DNA of 64,000 nucleotides, from NCBI RefSeq assembly GCF_036417845.1, contig NC_089978.1, forward strand, positions 35,456,682-35,520,681, given 5' to 3'. How positions within the stretch are numbered: position 1 is the first letter of the stretch; each line of letters begins with the position of its first letter. Below are positions 32,101-44,500 of this stretch, piece by piece. The translations under genes and the position numbers were made by a program. The notes under the pieces were generated by a model. That model was not told where the DNA came from and did no database searches. It was given only the letters and a program-made list of their open reading frames with translations. Origin of the DNA: Apteryx mantelli (taxonomy: Eukaryota > Chordata > Aves > Apterygiformes > Apterygidae).

Positions 32101-35100
32101 CTAAAGTGATTTGGATGCACTGTGACCTAGAGGTGCTTCCAGAGGCAAGGCTGATCTACTAATATATAAAGATAGATCTCTGTGAGATTCCAGGTGACGC
32201 CTTCCAGGCAGAAAAATTCATTAAATTACACTGCCTTGCAAAATCACCTCATCCACTAAACCAAAAAAACAAACTCTAAATTATCAAATGAAGTGTGACA
32301 GCTCTACTAACACAAGAATACATTGTTATCTCTGGTGAATAAACTAAAAATCAGCTGGGAAAAGAAGGTCTTTGAACGTCCTCCTGTGTTGTGATACAAA
32401 TCTTTGAATCTCCTGTGCCATGATATATAATCCAGCAGAAATTCTAACCCGTCCTAGGTGCAAAATTTGAAATAACCACAGACAAGCAATGCAGATACAA
32501 TGAACTGCTTTTCTAAGGATGGAAAAATTTAAATATACATAGTTAATTTTGTTGTTGATGAAATGTGTTAAAAGTACTTTGTTTGCTGTAAGGGAAAGAT
32601 ATTGATCCAAACCCCTGTGACAGTCTAACTCCTCTTTTAGGCACAGAGATAAATTGATGCAGAGTTAGGCCCTTAATATATACTTTTGTGGGTTTTGACC
32701 TTTAACATTATTTTAAAAAGAAGGGAAGATTACATTTTCATTCAGTAGGCCCTTGAGTCTCCATGAAATTGTATGGTCAGGTCCAAATAAAAAGAATTGG
32801 GATTTGAATAAACCATATAAAGCTTTGAGAAAAAAAAAGATATATATATGCTTCCATCCATCTTGAAAAACTGGGGGAGAATTAGAAGCCTTTCATTCAG
32901 CAACCAGGGAAACAGAGATGCTGAGAAGCAAAGGTCACATGGAAAGTCAGCTGCAGAACAGTAAACAGACACAGGTCTCAACCCAATCCCCTATCTGCCA
33001 GTCAAGGCTCCCTTTCCATCCTGAAGAAGCTCAGGTAGGCACCTAGAAACAAGCTTCAGAGCATTCAATGGTTGACACAGCTGTATGAAACTTCTGCAAG
33101 GAAACACCAAACCAAGCAGGTAACTCAGCAGAATTCTGATTTTCTTGTAGCCACCATACTTGGTTAACACTCTCCAAAATATCCTCCAAGGTTCAGAAAC
33201 AGTCTCACAACTTTGGGTTGTGGCTTGAGTAAACCAGGGCTGAGTTTCAAGTTGAATGGCCCTATTTATAGTTTCCAGCAGAAACCAGACCAAACTCAGT
33301 GGTTTTGCATGGTTTCCATCTGAAAGTCGGCAAAAATTGGCCATTTCAGCTGATTTTTGTTTTGGGTTTTTGGGGCAGAGGAGAGGAAAGACGGAAGGTT
33401 CATTCAAAAATTGAAATGATGAGCAAAAATAAGGGTGTGCGAACCTCACCAGCCAAAACTACGAAAGGTTGACATAGAACCCTGGGAACAAAAACCACGG
33501 CGATTTTCCTGTCTCCCATGGTAAGCAGAGACTATGTGGTGAGTGAAAGTGCTGTAGGAAAATGTTTGAGAGGATCTCCACAAAGAGGAGGTGGAGTGAA
33601 TGGATGAGAAGCCAATTGTTGCTCCCAGTTAGTTCTTGTCCTGCTACATTAAGAACTTCAGCTCATATATCGACAGCAAAAGCCTTTGCAGCTTGCACCT
33701 CTCAGTTGTGATGAGGGTTTCACACCCCAAAGCATGCCAAGAGGAAGCCATGCGGTCTTCTCAGTGGCTGGAACAAAAATATGGGAAGCCTGAAGGTACT
33801 AAGCCACTGAGTCAGAGTGTGACTGTAAGGAAGTCACTCCACCTTCTTGTGCTTCAGTCATACAAGTCCAAATTAGCTTAAAAAGTAAGAATCACTAAAA
33901 AAAAGTACCCATTCTGACTAACTTATCTATTGAGTCACCATGCATGTGATATCACTGGAAGCCTTCTTAGCATATGAAACACCTTCCCAAAAGTATTATC
34001 ACCCTAGATAGCTCAAGTTCATGATACTGGAAAAGGAATTCCTTTTAAAAGAAATCAGAAAAGGCCAACAGAAACTTTGGAGGCAAACAGGACTTAGTGC
34101 TTCAGGTCCCATTTTCCAAGGGGACAGCTGGAATCACTATTCTTTTACTGTTGCTCATTTTGACTGAATTCTTTTCTGCCTCAATGTCACTTTCAAGGGG
34201 ATGGAACAAAACAGGTCAGAATGAGAAATGACTGAATTCTACTTGCTAAAATGGAAGATGTCAAGATGTGCCTTTTTTTCCTTTCCTCCAATGGAGAGAA
34301 AATCAGTGAAGCTGAATTATATTATCTTCCATGGTGTTTCTGTATTGAAGGATACACAGCCATTTGGTAAGCATTAAAAAGACTCCAGTAAAACTTAAGT
34401 GAAAAAATAATGTAAAATTATATTATTCACGCAGAATAATAGCTAGAGCAGAAAATGCATCAAAAGGGTCAAGCCCGTTCTCCTCCTCTGATTCCAACAG
34501 TACTCTCCCAAAGACTTATTCTTGACTCTATCTCCCAGGCAATGCACAGAGAAACGGGGACAGACACAAAAGCTATATTCACAACAGAAAATGAAATGCA
34601 TGCTGAGCTGGATTAAGACCTTTGAGCACCATGACTTTTTGTGCTGGCTTTAGCTTAAGAGGAGCTCAGATACAAAAGTTGCCTGTATGTGCTGAGGAAG
34701 AGCTGAGCTAGGAATATCTGCTGTAGCATGTCTGACCCTTCCTGAGCCAGCCAGGTATTGCAAACAAAAGCATTTGACCATGACAAGATGCCAGACCTGC
34801 TCAAGATCATCTTACCAAGGAGTATGAATGCATGCAGGATCCATATGCCCGTTTCTGCTTTGTTCCCTTGACCAAAACATTAATAGCCATAAATTTCAGC
34901 CAGTACTGAAGAAAAAAAGCCTTATAAGCTCATTTATATAAAATGTTAATCGCAGTCAATGAATCTGGTTTTAGCCCTAATCAATGGATATAATTGTACT
35001 GTGTGGTTGTTAGTCAGGAAGATTATTCAGGGAGAAGAGCGGAAAGAAATCCTGCTTCTTTTGTGTTAACAGCAGAGGTTACCAAAGTGTATTATACCAC

Positions 35101-35190
35101 ATTTACCACTAGAAATATGCATACCATTTGAATGTTGTATGCTGCCAAAGAGTCAAGCAACTCTCCCCACACCTAAGTAGAGTTAAGCAC
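29109..35190. other. Noncoding stretch downstream of the provirus
   Basis: No gene recognised. Overlapping open frames at about 30800-31260 in all three + frames and one minus frame cannot all be real, and none has a family motif. A T/G-rich low-complexity patch lies at about 29590-29690. Confidence 0.5.
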
Positions 35191-35680
35191 AGGATCACAA
35201 AAAGACGATTCAGGTAGGAAGGGACCTCTGGATGTCATCTAGTCCAACTTCTGACCAAAGCAGGACTAGCTCTGAAATTAGGTCAGTTTGCTCAGGGCCT
35301 CATCCGGTTGAGTTCTGAGTATCTCTAAGGATAGAGATCACACAGCCTCTTGGGGAAACCTCTTCTGATGTTTAATCATCACCTTAAGAAATCTTTTTTC
35401 CCTATATTTAGTTGCAATTTCCCTTGCTGCAGCTTGGGTCTGTTGCCTCTTGTCCTCTTGCTGTGCATCTCTGAGAAAGGTTTGGCATCAACTTGTTCTT
35501 GCTGTTAGCTCCCCCTAAAGCCATCTCTTCTCCAGGCTGAACAAGCCCTGCTCCCTCAGCCTCTCCTTGTACACCATGTGCCCCAGTCCTCTTGTCATCC
35601 TGGTGGCCCTCCAGGCTTGCTCCGCTTCACTAACACTCTTGCAGACCTACTGTGAGCAGTGGCCCAGCCATGGTCAACAC
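35191..35680 (-). mobile_element. CR1 LINE 3' fragment
   Basis: On the + strand: AGGATCACAAAAAGACG, TAGGAAGGGACCTCTGGATG, CATCTAGTCCAACTTCTGAC, TCAGGGCCTCATCC, GAGTATCTCTAAGGATAGAG, then TTGCCTCTTGTCCTCTTGCT and CTTCTCCAGGCTGAACAAGC. This is the order of the CR1 3' UTR and the end of ORF2 in reverse complement. The frame is heavily mutated. Confidence 0.85.
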
Positions 35681-35722
35681 TGAATCAAAGGAAGATTTAG
35701 GATGGAAGGGACCTTTGGTGGT
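35681..35722 (-). mobile_element. Second, very short CR1 3' end
   Basis: GAATCAAAGGAAGATTTAGG and then TGGAAGGGACCTTTGG restart the CR1 3'-terminal sequence in the same orientation, directly after the previous fragment. It is a severely 5'-truncated separate copy or a rearranged end. Confidence 0.55.
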
Positions 35723-37260
35723 GGGAGCTGGTGTGGGTTTCCTCCCCTCCTCAAGAGCAATGAGGGGTCACTGATGTAGCTGTTGCTGCTGCTTTGGTGG
35801 TGCAAAGCTAACAAAGTTTGGGAAGCCTTGTTCTTGGGTGGAAACTACCAAAATACGTCCGGATCCTGCAACTTCCAGCAGCAGCACAAAACCTCTCTGC
35901 CCTTGTATGAATGCCTGAGCACAAGATGCAGGATCTTCATATTTAAAGGTTTTAGTAGTGTAAGCCTTACTCTGTGGGAATCCATTTATAGCTCACTGAT
36001 GCTAGCAACCCTGGCCATCTTTGTACTGCTCACTAGTCATGTAACCTGGCTCTTACCCAGGACAGTGTTACTGGAAGACAGTGGGTATCCTGGCTATACT
36101 TTGAGAAGTGGCCAAGAGGCAGTTGAGTCCAGTAAAGAACATAACATGGATCTTTGCCCTTCCCAAATTGTAGGGCTGGCCTGGCAGTGATTTGGTCCCC
36201 AGAGCATATCTGCTTCCATTTACCTCAGCTCAAAGGCAGAGCAGAAGAAAATTCCTGGTCAGTGAAGTGACTAAGCTGGATCTCTCTCCTGACAGTAACA
36301 GAACATCTAAAATTAAACAAGATGTGCAGGTTTAGGCAACCAAATCCTACCCCTTGCAGGGACCAAAGGGCTTTGAGGAGAGCAGAATCTGCCACCTTCC
36401 TAGGGAAATGTGTGGGGCACTTTGGCCCCCCAGAGGTACACAGCCTGCTTTCTGCAAGCTCAGGCTGACTTGCCGCCTCATTTCTTCAAGGTTCGCATTT
36501 TCAGCTTGCTTTTCTCCCCTTCCACCACATGCAGGAAATAATAGAAACTTTTTTTTCCCTCCCCTCTCTCTTAGACACCTCCCTCTTTGGACTCACCTTC
36601 TTTACTGACTACTAAAAGCAACTAGCCTAATTATTAGCTAATGAAGGCAAAATGAGACATAACCCACACCTAGGACTTATGCCTTATTGTGGCCCCAAAA
36701 GTGCTAAAATAGTTTTCAATCTCCTGTTGTTGCTTATGCTGGCTGTAATGGAGCTTTTAGATGCCTGAGAAGCACAAAGTTCCTGTACACAGCAGAGAAT
36801 CAGGTTCCACGTATTTATTTAGTGGATTAAAGATTTTATATTAGTTAAAAAGACACAAATGTCAAGGGGAAAAAGGATTGCACAACATAACTCTCAGAAA
36901 TAGTCAGATTCCAATTACTGTAATTATATCTTTCAAAGGTAAGGTATGAAAATTATCACTTACGCAAGGGAACAAGGAAAGCAGAGGGAACAGTACCTTA
37001 TTTCTCATCTTATCTTTGTCTCCATGCCATTGTACTGAATTGCCATGATTACATTTTGTTAAAATCTTTTCATTTTTCTCACCGTTCTCTGAGGATGTAA
37101 GACTGGGTGAACAAAGCAGGGTTATCAACCCAAATTCAATTTCATAAACTCCTAAAGGGAAATATTTATGAAAATGCAGACTTCAGAAAGATCTGATTCT
37201 TGTCTAACTTCCCTTTATGTATTTGATAAGTGTATGAACAAGAGCAAATGCTTCAGTGCT

Positions 37261-37277
37261 GGGTGGGGGGGGGGGGG
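37261..37277 (+). repeat. GGGT-G13 homopolymer run
   Basis: Thirteen consecutive G after GGGT. It is a simple repeat and likely hard to sequence accurately. Confidence 0.85.
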
Positions 37278-37605
37278 TTTGGTAGCAAAATCAAGGACAT
37301 AAAAAAGATTCCAACAGAAGGGAACTTTGTTTGGCAAAACATGACTTCTCCTATGGATTTTACTTCTTCCTGTCTTCCTGAACTTTCTGCAGGACCTCTG
37401 GATCTTTCCTCCTCTTGAGTAGCTGAAGTGTCTCCAGCCATCATTGCAGTTGCCTCTCACAGTCACCGTGCACCTGCACTGACTGCAGTTGGGCTCCCCG
37501 CCAGGTTCTGCTTTCCTCCCAGTTAGACAGTGTCTCCTGCACCACAAGTTACACTTCATCTTGTTAAATAGTGTCTGTGTCACTGAAAGCAATACCTTTA
37601 TGTCC

Positions 37606-37620
37606 TTTTTTTTTTTTTTT
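37606..37620. repeat. Poly-T run
   Basis: Fifteen consecutive T in single-copy sequence. Confidence 0.8.
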
Positions 37621-38004
37621 GAACACTGATGTCATCAAAATAGCTTGTGAATTTTTTCCAGAAAACTCAGTTCCTTGGACTCTTTACAGCACCCTTGTAA
37701 TATGAGGCCTTCATCCTTCCAAACAGGTCAGAGACCTTCTGCAGAGCTAACCTTGCAAAGTACAGAGCACTCTGCATGTATCTGATGTCAGTGGGGCTTG
37801 AGGCAGCCTCACCAGGCAGGAGCCAGGGCACAATCTGGCAATATCTGCCTTGTGGCAGAGCCTTCCAGAAGGTGTTTTCTGTAAGCATCAGAGGCCATCA
37901 ATCCAAAGGAAACCACAGGGACACCTGCCATCCTCCTTTTTGGGGTCAGGCTAGAGCTCTTCTGGGAGAGGAGAAGGCTAAAGGAAAAAGAGACATGAGG
38001 AGAA

Positions 38005-38541
38005 CTAATGAAGGGGAGGAAAAGGAGGAAAGGGTGTGAGGGTCAATGGCACAGACATGAGTGTCAAGGGAATTGGGGGAGGACACCAAGAAGGGCATGC
38101 CTGACAGCATCCATCATTTCCCGGAAGGCATCTGAGGAGCTGGTGGACACTGTCTGGTGATGCCCCTCTTGGACACATGAGTGGACAAGGCAGAGAAGCA
38201 AGCCCCACAGTCCCAGTCACCTCCTCCCTGTTAAATTGCTCCTCCTGGCATCATGGGCAGACAGCTTGGCCCAGCCTGGGAGGAGGTAGATGAAAAGCTC
38301 CTGTGACTTGCTGAGGCCTTGGGCAGGGAGGGCGTAAATGAAGAGGTGGAGCCTCAGGGATGGAGAGGGTCAGTGCAAGCATGCGGGGGGGGTAGTCCCC
38401 AATCCATAGGGGAAAGGAGTCCTCTGTCACCATAAGTAGGGAAAGTGCCATCAGAAATGCTGCTAGCACAAAACCATGGCCAGGTTTCATTTGTGTGAGG
38501 TTCTGCTCCCACACCCTCCAGATGACTTTCTGGGAACTCAC
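38005..38541 (-). other. GC-richer segment with small ORFs, one with signal-peptide-like start
   Basis: On the minus strand an AUG at about 38490 opens a frame starting MKPGHGFVLAAFLMALSLLM, a basic start followed by about 14 hydrophobic residues and then an acidic VTEDS, as in a secretory signal peptide. The frame runs on, Pro-rich, to 38251 and crosses a C8 run where a length error would change frame. Further along the same strand another frame contains SDAFREMMDAVRHALLG, an amphipathic-helix-like stretch. I recognise no family. Splice sites are not convincing. It may be chance, an exon of an unknown gene, or a decayed gene. Confidence 0.2.
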
Positions 38542-41500
38542 AGCAACTGTACCTAGCCTGATGTGGAAATGGAACTGAACTGAGAACAGAGGTAGTAAGA
38601 AAGCTCTTTTGTAGTTAAAAAAAAGCTATTCATATTTCTCTCCCTTCAGTGAAAGCTCTGCAGAGAAAAGACTTAGTGAGGTGAGGCAGCTGTATGGAAT
38701 CAGCTTCCTAATGCAAATAATTCACAGAACTAGCAATGACCAAGACAGAAGCAGGGTTCTTAACATTACTTTGGACTTTGATGGAATGCTTTGACAACTC
38801 CGATTTTCAGCCTCTCTTTTTGAAGTAGGAATTTGTAGTCAGGAATGCTGCATTTCAAGGTAAACCTGCTTAAATTAAACCAGACAGCACTAAACTCTCC
38901 TTGGAACTTGTTAAATTAATGGCAGAAGATTTTAGCAAAGCTTTTTGTTCCCCCTTACAAACTGTGTTAAATGTGGAATTAGTGCTTTTAAAACAAAAAT
39001 GCAATTTAAAAATACAAAGCGTTGAAACTAATACTGAGCACTTAGCTTCTCCAGTAATAACAGATAAGTACCAGCCACAGCAGGTCAGGGTAATACTGGT
39101 CAGAAATGAAGAAATGCAGATGAAATTTCAGTTATGTACTATAGACACAGTTTTTAAGACAATTAAAGGTATAAATGTAGTGGCTAAAATTCTCAGCTGA
39201 AATGAAGTGCATATTTTGAACAACTATTTGACAACTTCAGTGTGGTTGCAGTAGATTCTCTCTGATTTGAGGTCTTTAAATAAAGGATATCTGTCTTTTG
39301 AGAAGCAATGTTTCAGCACAGCAAGGGATGATGACCTTGAGGCAGAAGTGTTTAAGTAAAATTTTCTGCTCTTTTTTTGCTGGAGCTCAGACTTGAGGGT
39401 AATACAGGCATCTTCCAGCCTTAAAATCTCTGAATCTCTTCATATATATGTTTGCAGAGCGTATCTAAAGCTCTCCATCTAGTGGCAATTGTGAATAACC
39501 ATGTCATATTGTTCATTTAGTCTAGGTTCAATAAGGTTATTAATGTGCCCCGCATATGCATTGCATATGTACATATAGGTACAGTGCAGCACTGCCCACA
39601 CAGAGCCCACACGGCCCATCTCATCCTGCTGTTACACCCTGTCTATGCTGACTACCTCCTTCTGGCTGGGACTGTGGCAGCAACAGCCTTCTCCTACTGC
39701 CAGTAATAATAGGTGCAGAATGTGGGTTAACTGCAAGGTTATGTGATAGGGACCTAAAAATTACAAGAGAAAAAGTATGTAATAATTCATTTTATGTACA
39801 TTGCCCCACAGAATTCTCATCCTATATATAGCACCTTTCCTTTGAGATAAGCAAGGATCCTCTGAATCCTTGTCAATGCAGATACACCAACTCTGGAGTC
39901 AGGGGCTGGGGAGATGGGCTGGCTCCATGTAGTCCTGCCTCAGACAGAGATCTGAAGATTCCCACCAGCTCTGTGGACCCATGATGCCAAAAAAGCCCTT
40001 TACAAATAGCAGAGGGAGCATGTGATGGAAGAGGAAGAAGGGATGAAGGCTAAAGGATAAAGAAATAAACATTTATCATCCAGATTCTCTGTGATCTTCC
40101 ATAAACCAAACAAAACCTCTTGCATTTCCCCCATGGTTACTGAGTGGGTAAGTGTTAGACCCAGGGACATATCAGAGAGTGTAGCATTTCGATTGCTCCT
40201 TCACGTGAGTCCCAAGAGGATTTTTAAATATCTGGAGTCTAGCTCTGAACTGGTAACCAAAGGCAACAGCATTTCCATCTCCCACTCTGGTGACACCCAG
40301 GTGCTCCACCAGAAGGAACTTGACAAGCAGGGACACAGGCGTTACCCTTTCACTGTAGTAGAGCTCTCACTGGATTTTGTAGGAGCCTGCCCTGAATAAG
40401 GGGCAGAGTTCCTACAAAACCATCAGCAATCTGGCAGGCTTTTAGCCAACTTTTATGCAGCTGTTGGCTGGTTTGCAGATTTTCCAGCTGTTTGGATTTT
40501 TTTCCCCCCTGCTCTCCAGTGGTTGGATTTATACACTGGCCAGATGGTCCCAAACTGGGGCAAACTATCTTGCCTCTCTCTGCTTCCTCATTGTGCAGCT
40601 TCTCCAGCAGTCACGTTTCCCTCTGCCAGTCACTCTTTTCTAAGCTGTGCTGCCTCATGCTTTTTCCCATAAGGATAATCTCATGCCACCTTTATATGCC
40701 CCATTGCTGGTTTGATACATGATCAGCAAAGAAACAGCGTGAGGAATAAAAATGCATGTATGTGTCAAGAAGCATGAGACAGCTCCATCTCTGCCTCCGT
40801 TCAGAGGCAATGTGAGCAAAGACCTGACAACTCTAACCAAGGAGAACCATCTTCTCTCACCTTCTCACAAACATCTAAAAGTCTGGTGTCAAAATCTGAC
40901 ATGGCCAGTGGAGAGAGAAACAGGCACTCTGGAAGGCAGCTCTACTGGTCTGGAGAATATGAGGAACCACTCTCAGAGGGTTATTTAAATTGTTTACGTC
41001 TTTTTTTTTTTTTTCCTGTTTCTCTACACCAAACCTAAAGGGAGACCAGACTCCTTGATGCCTACCTTTGGGCAGAGTAATGCCACCCTCGTCAAAAAGA
41101 CTGCTGAGACCTTGGTCTAAATATCCAGAAAAGCTGCCTAGATGGCAGGCAGACAGGCAGATTTCTCAGGACAACTTTTTTTTAGTGAGTTCTGCACTGT
41201 AAAATGAAAAGTTGCAGTCAACACATTTAGCTTAGCAAAAAAGTCCAGTCTGGGGTGACCATTTCACATTTTGTTTCTGGAACTATGTAGCAAATATTTT
41301 GCCCTTTGCATACAAATAATATTTTGCTACAAAGATATAAGGTACACATCAGTATTATAAAGTGGTTAGAACTATTAAAAAGCATTAGCAATTCAGATGT
41401 ATTTTTTAAAATGTAAGAAACATAAATGTTGCAGGCAATGTCAATCTGATGTTGCTGGGTTTTTGGTTTTTTTTCACCATGACACAAGGAGTGAGCAAGA

Positions 41501-44500
41501 AACCAGATTATGAACAGAACTGAGAAGAAATTCATTTAGGTTATTTAACAGCTTTCCCCTTCTGCCCTCTCTCTCCTTCGAGATAAATAACTGGTCCTGA
41601 GGCAATAACATTTGTATACACAGAAAAGAATTAGACGTTTCCCTTTACAGAACTGCTCAGAGCACATAAACAGGGCATGATTAAGGAGACAGAGGAGATA
41701 TTTTTCTTGTCATCGGTCTCTCCTATCTTAAATGTGTAAGCTTTAGGATGATTATGTGGCTTGACATTTCTGTTCTGATGAAGCATAAAAGAAGTCATGG
41801 TGCTGAGAGCTACCACTTCTTCAGGACAGTGTCCCACCCCTTGGCGCTCACACATGGTCTTTCCCTTTAAACTGTGAACATGTGTGCAAGCAGCAGAAAG
41901 CTGCTGAGAATCTTATACAAAACTCATCCTGCCTGCCTCCTGACCCACTTCTGCTCCCTCTAAACTCAACAGCAAAATTCCCCTTAACTCTAATGTGAGC
42001 GGGAACTAACTTGGTGACCTCCACCATGTGCAACTCTTGGGTGGCCTTTATTTCCCTCTTAACTCTGAGGGGGTTCCCTGGTCATCTGCATGTGACAGCA
42101 TTCTCCAATTTTGGTCTCCTACTCTGCAAAGGGTCACAATGCAGGTTCTTTCACAATACACAAATTAAAAACCAGAGTTGGGGAGAAAAGAAAAAAAAAG
42201 ATTATAGGTTAAGGAAGGAAGGGAAGGACAGAGCTGGTCTTTCAGTCTGAAGGATTGCTCAATTTTTCTCCAGGTTTTTCCACTGCTGTTTTTTATTTTA
42301 GTTTCTAAGTTACTCAGGATAATTTCTTTACATACATAGTTTATTTACAAACCCCTTACCCTCAAAATAAGAGATTTTAATTTCAACCTATGAAAATTAA
42401 TATTCTTTTTTCTTTAAAACACGTGAAAAGGGAAGTGACAAGAGCATCTGCATTCTTATTGTGTCTGTAAGAAAGCAGAAAAGAGCAAAGAAAATTGCCT
42501 GGAAACCTAAAGGGGAAGTGAAGAGGTTTAATCGTATCTAAATATCAAGACATTGGAGGATAAAAAGATGGAAACAGGTAAAGCTCTCAACTGGCCTCAT
42601 TAAGAGCTACAGACTTTGGGAAGGCAAGGAAGGTCTTTGGGATCCAAGTTCAGTGGAAAGTAGGCTGGCAAAACTTTTGTGCCAGTCTTCACTTCTAAAG
42701 GTGGTTGTTCCTTCCTCTTAGTGCAAAACCTGTGAAAACTGGATTAATTTTACGCACAGGTAAATTACTAATGTGTAATAGCAAGAAAACCTTGCTTTAT
42801 AAATTTGACTTGGTCTTCCAAAAGATAAAGAATTTAGAGAGGAAACAAGCAATTGAACATGATAATTGAACATGAAAACAGCTCATGCTTTTAAAAGTAA
42901 AAGATAAACATTTACCAAGTGGCCTCTTGAAGCAGACAAACAGAATGTTACTGAGACAGATGATATTACAGCTGAAAAGTGTTTGATGTTTTGCTAGCAT
43001 CAAATAACAGCTCCAGTGTCTATGCTGGAAATCCTTGTACCATGCTGCATCCAGGGACAATTTGTGTTCACCTGGGGAACGGTAATGTCCTCTCAGTGAC
43101 GGTGCCATACAAATAAATATGAGAGTGAGATTTGAGTACAATAGAACGTTCAGGAGCTTTTTCATACTGGGAATCTCACCTCTATGAAACACAAAAAAAG
43201 CAATTAAAAATATTTATTCAAGCACCTCCCTCTGGATATTTAAACATGAAGGGTTCATTATGCAATGCTTTAATTGTAGCAAAAGAGGAAAATTTAAAGG
43301 AACTAAAAAAATTAATTTTGACATAAATGCAAGATTGTCTCCTGACAACATAATGGTTATGTGCATGAGAGAAAACAGTTTTTTCTAACTGCAATTGAAT
43401 CTTCATTTGCAAAGAAAAAAACAGGATAATGGGTATAACTTGCATGCGGAGCCATCGAAGAATGCAGTGGATGATTCAGCAGATGTCTTGGCTCTTGATT
43501 CCAACAATAAAACAAAATTGAAAATGAGAAGAGAACTTGTCTTAAGCTCTTGCCATATAAATTTCAGTCCACTACAGTAAATGCCACTGGAAAAGAAAAA
43601 GAAGCCGTTCCTCTCCCCTGCCCCTTACTGCACATTTCCCAAGTCAATGAGCCTCTGAACCAGCCCTTACCTTGTTTTGATTGACCATGACCTCCTGATG
43701 CCCCAGCGTTTCCACAGCATCCCAGGGAACACCAGGTACCTTGGTGTTGGGAATCCAAATACCACACAAACTGTGTGCTGTGACCACAGAAAATTTTGTC
43801 CCAGAATAGTGCAAGTTTCACAGACAGGCTTCTTTGAAAGGTGCCAAAATCACTTGCTTACTCAAAGGATGAGAAGGCTACTGGTCCTTGTCCCAGAGGA
43901 ACTCTGGTTTCTTGTAATCGGGGGGGAAATAATTGCAACTAAACCACTGGAAGTGACAGAATTTTTTTCTTGAGGAAATATGTGTGATCAGATGGGGTTT
44001 TTTTTATTCCTTGCCTCCTAAAGTGAAAATTCAATTCTTCTCCTCAAATCTGTTTGTAAAGGAGCCTGTGTCACAACCCGTTACATCCCAGTAGAAGTAT
44101 ATCTTTTGCTGGAAAAACAAGACAGTTACATCAAAAAAATTGCACATTTTTAAAAGAACAGTTAGGCATTAAAGGCAGGTTCAGTTGCTTGAACACAGAT
44201 GCCATTTTAGACTCCCTGCAACACCTGGCACATCTGCATGTGGTGAGTAGATATGACACAGGATTTATGGGATATCTGTGCCTTTCTGGAGCCACAGCTG
44301 AAGCACAAGCAGGGTACCCTGAAATGACACCTGGTGTCTACGTTTGGACAACCAGTTTCACACCAATTCTCAGTGTGGGGACCTATGGATAACTTTGATC
44401 GACTCTTATAAAAGGCTAATGGAGCTGAAAGCAAGGGGTTGCTAAAAATCTGTCTACATCTAAAGTAATACAAAACGAAAGTAAGTTTTACAGCTTAGCA

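Larger units (their letters stand above)
35723..38004. other. Noncoding stretch
   Basis: No recognisable gene. A 135-codon frame at 35783-36190 has no family resemblance. A GGGTG13 run lies at 37261-37277 and a T15 run at 37606-37620. Confidence 0.45.

Noticed and set aside
32991..33449. 152-codon minus-strand frame
   Set aside because: No motif, no neighbouring splice sites that convince, composition like its surroundings.
35783..36190. 135-codon plus-strand frame after the CR1 fragments
   Set aside because: Product resembles no family and starts in sequence flanking CR1 debris. I cannot separate it from chance.
39400..39445. Possible plus-strand CR1 3' end (CATCTTCCAGCCTTAAAATC)
   Set aside because: Only a few short words resemble CR1 and the terminal repeat is not clear.
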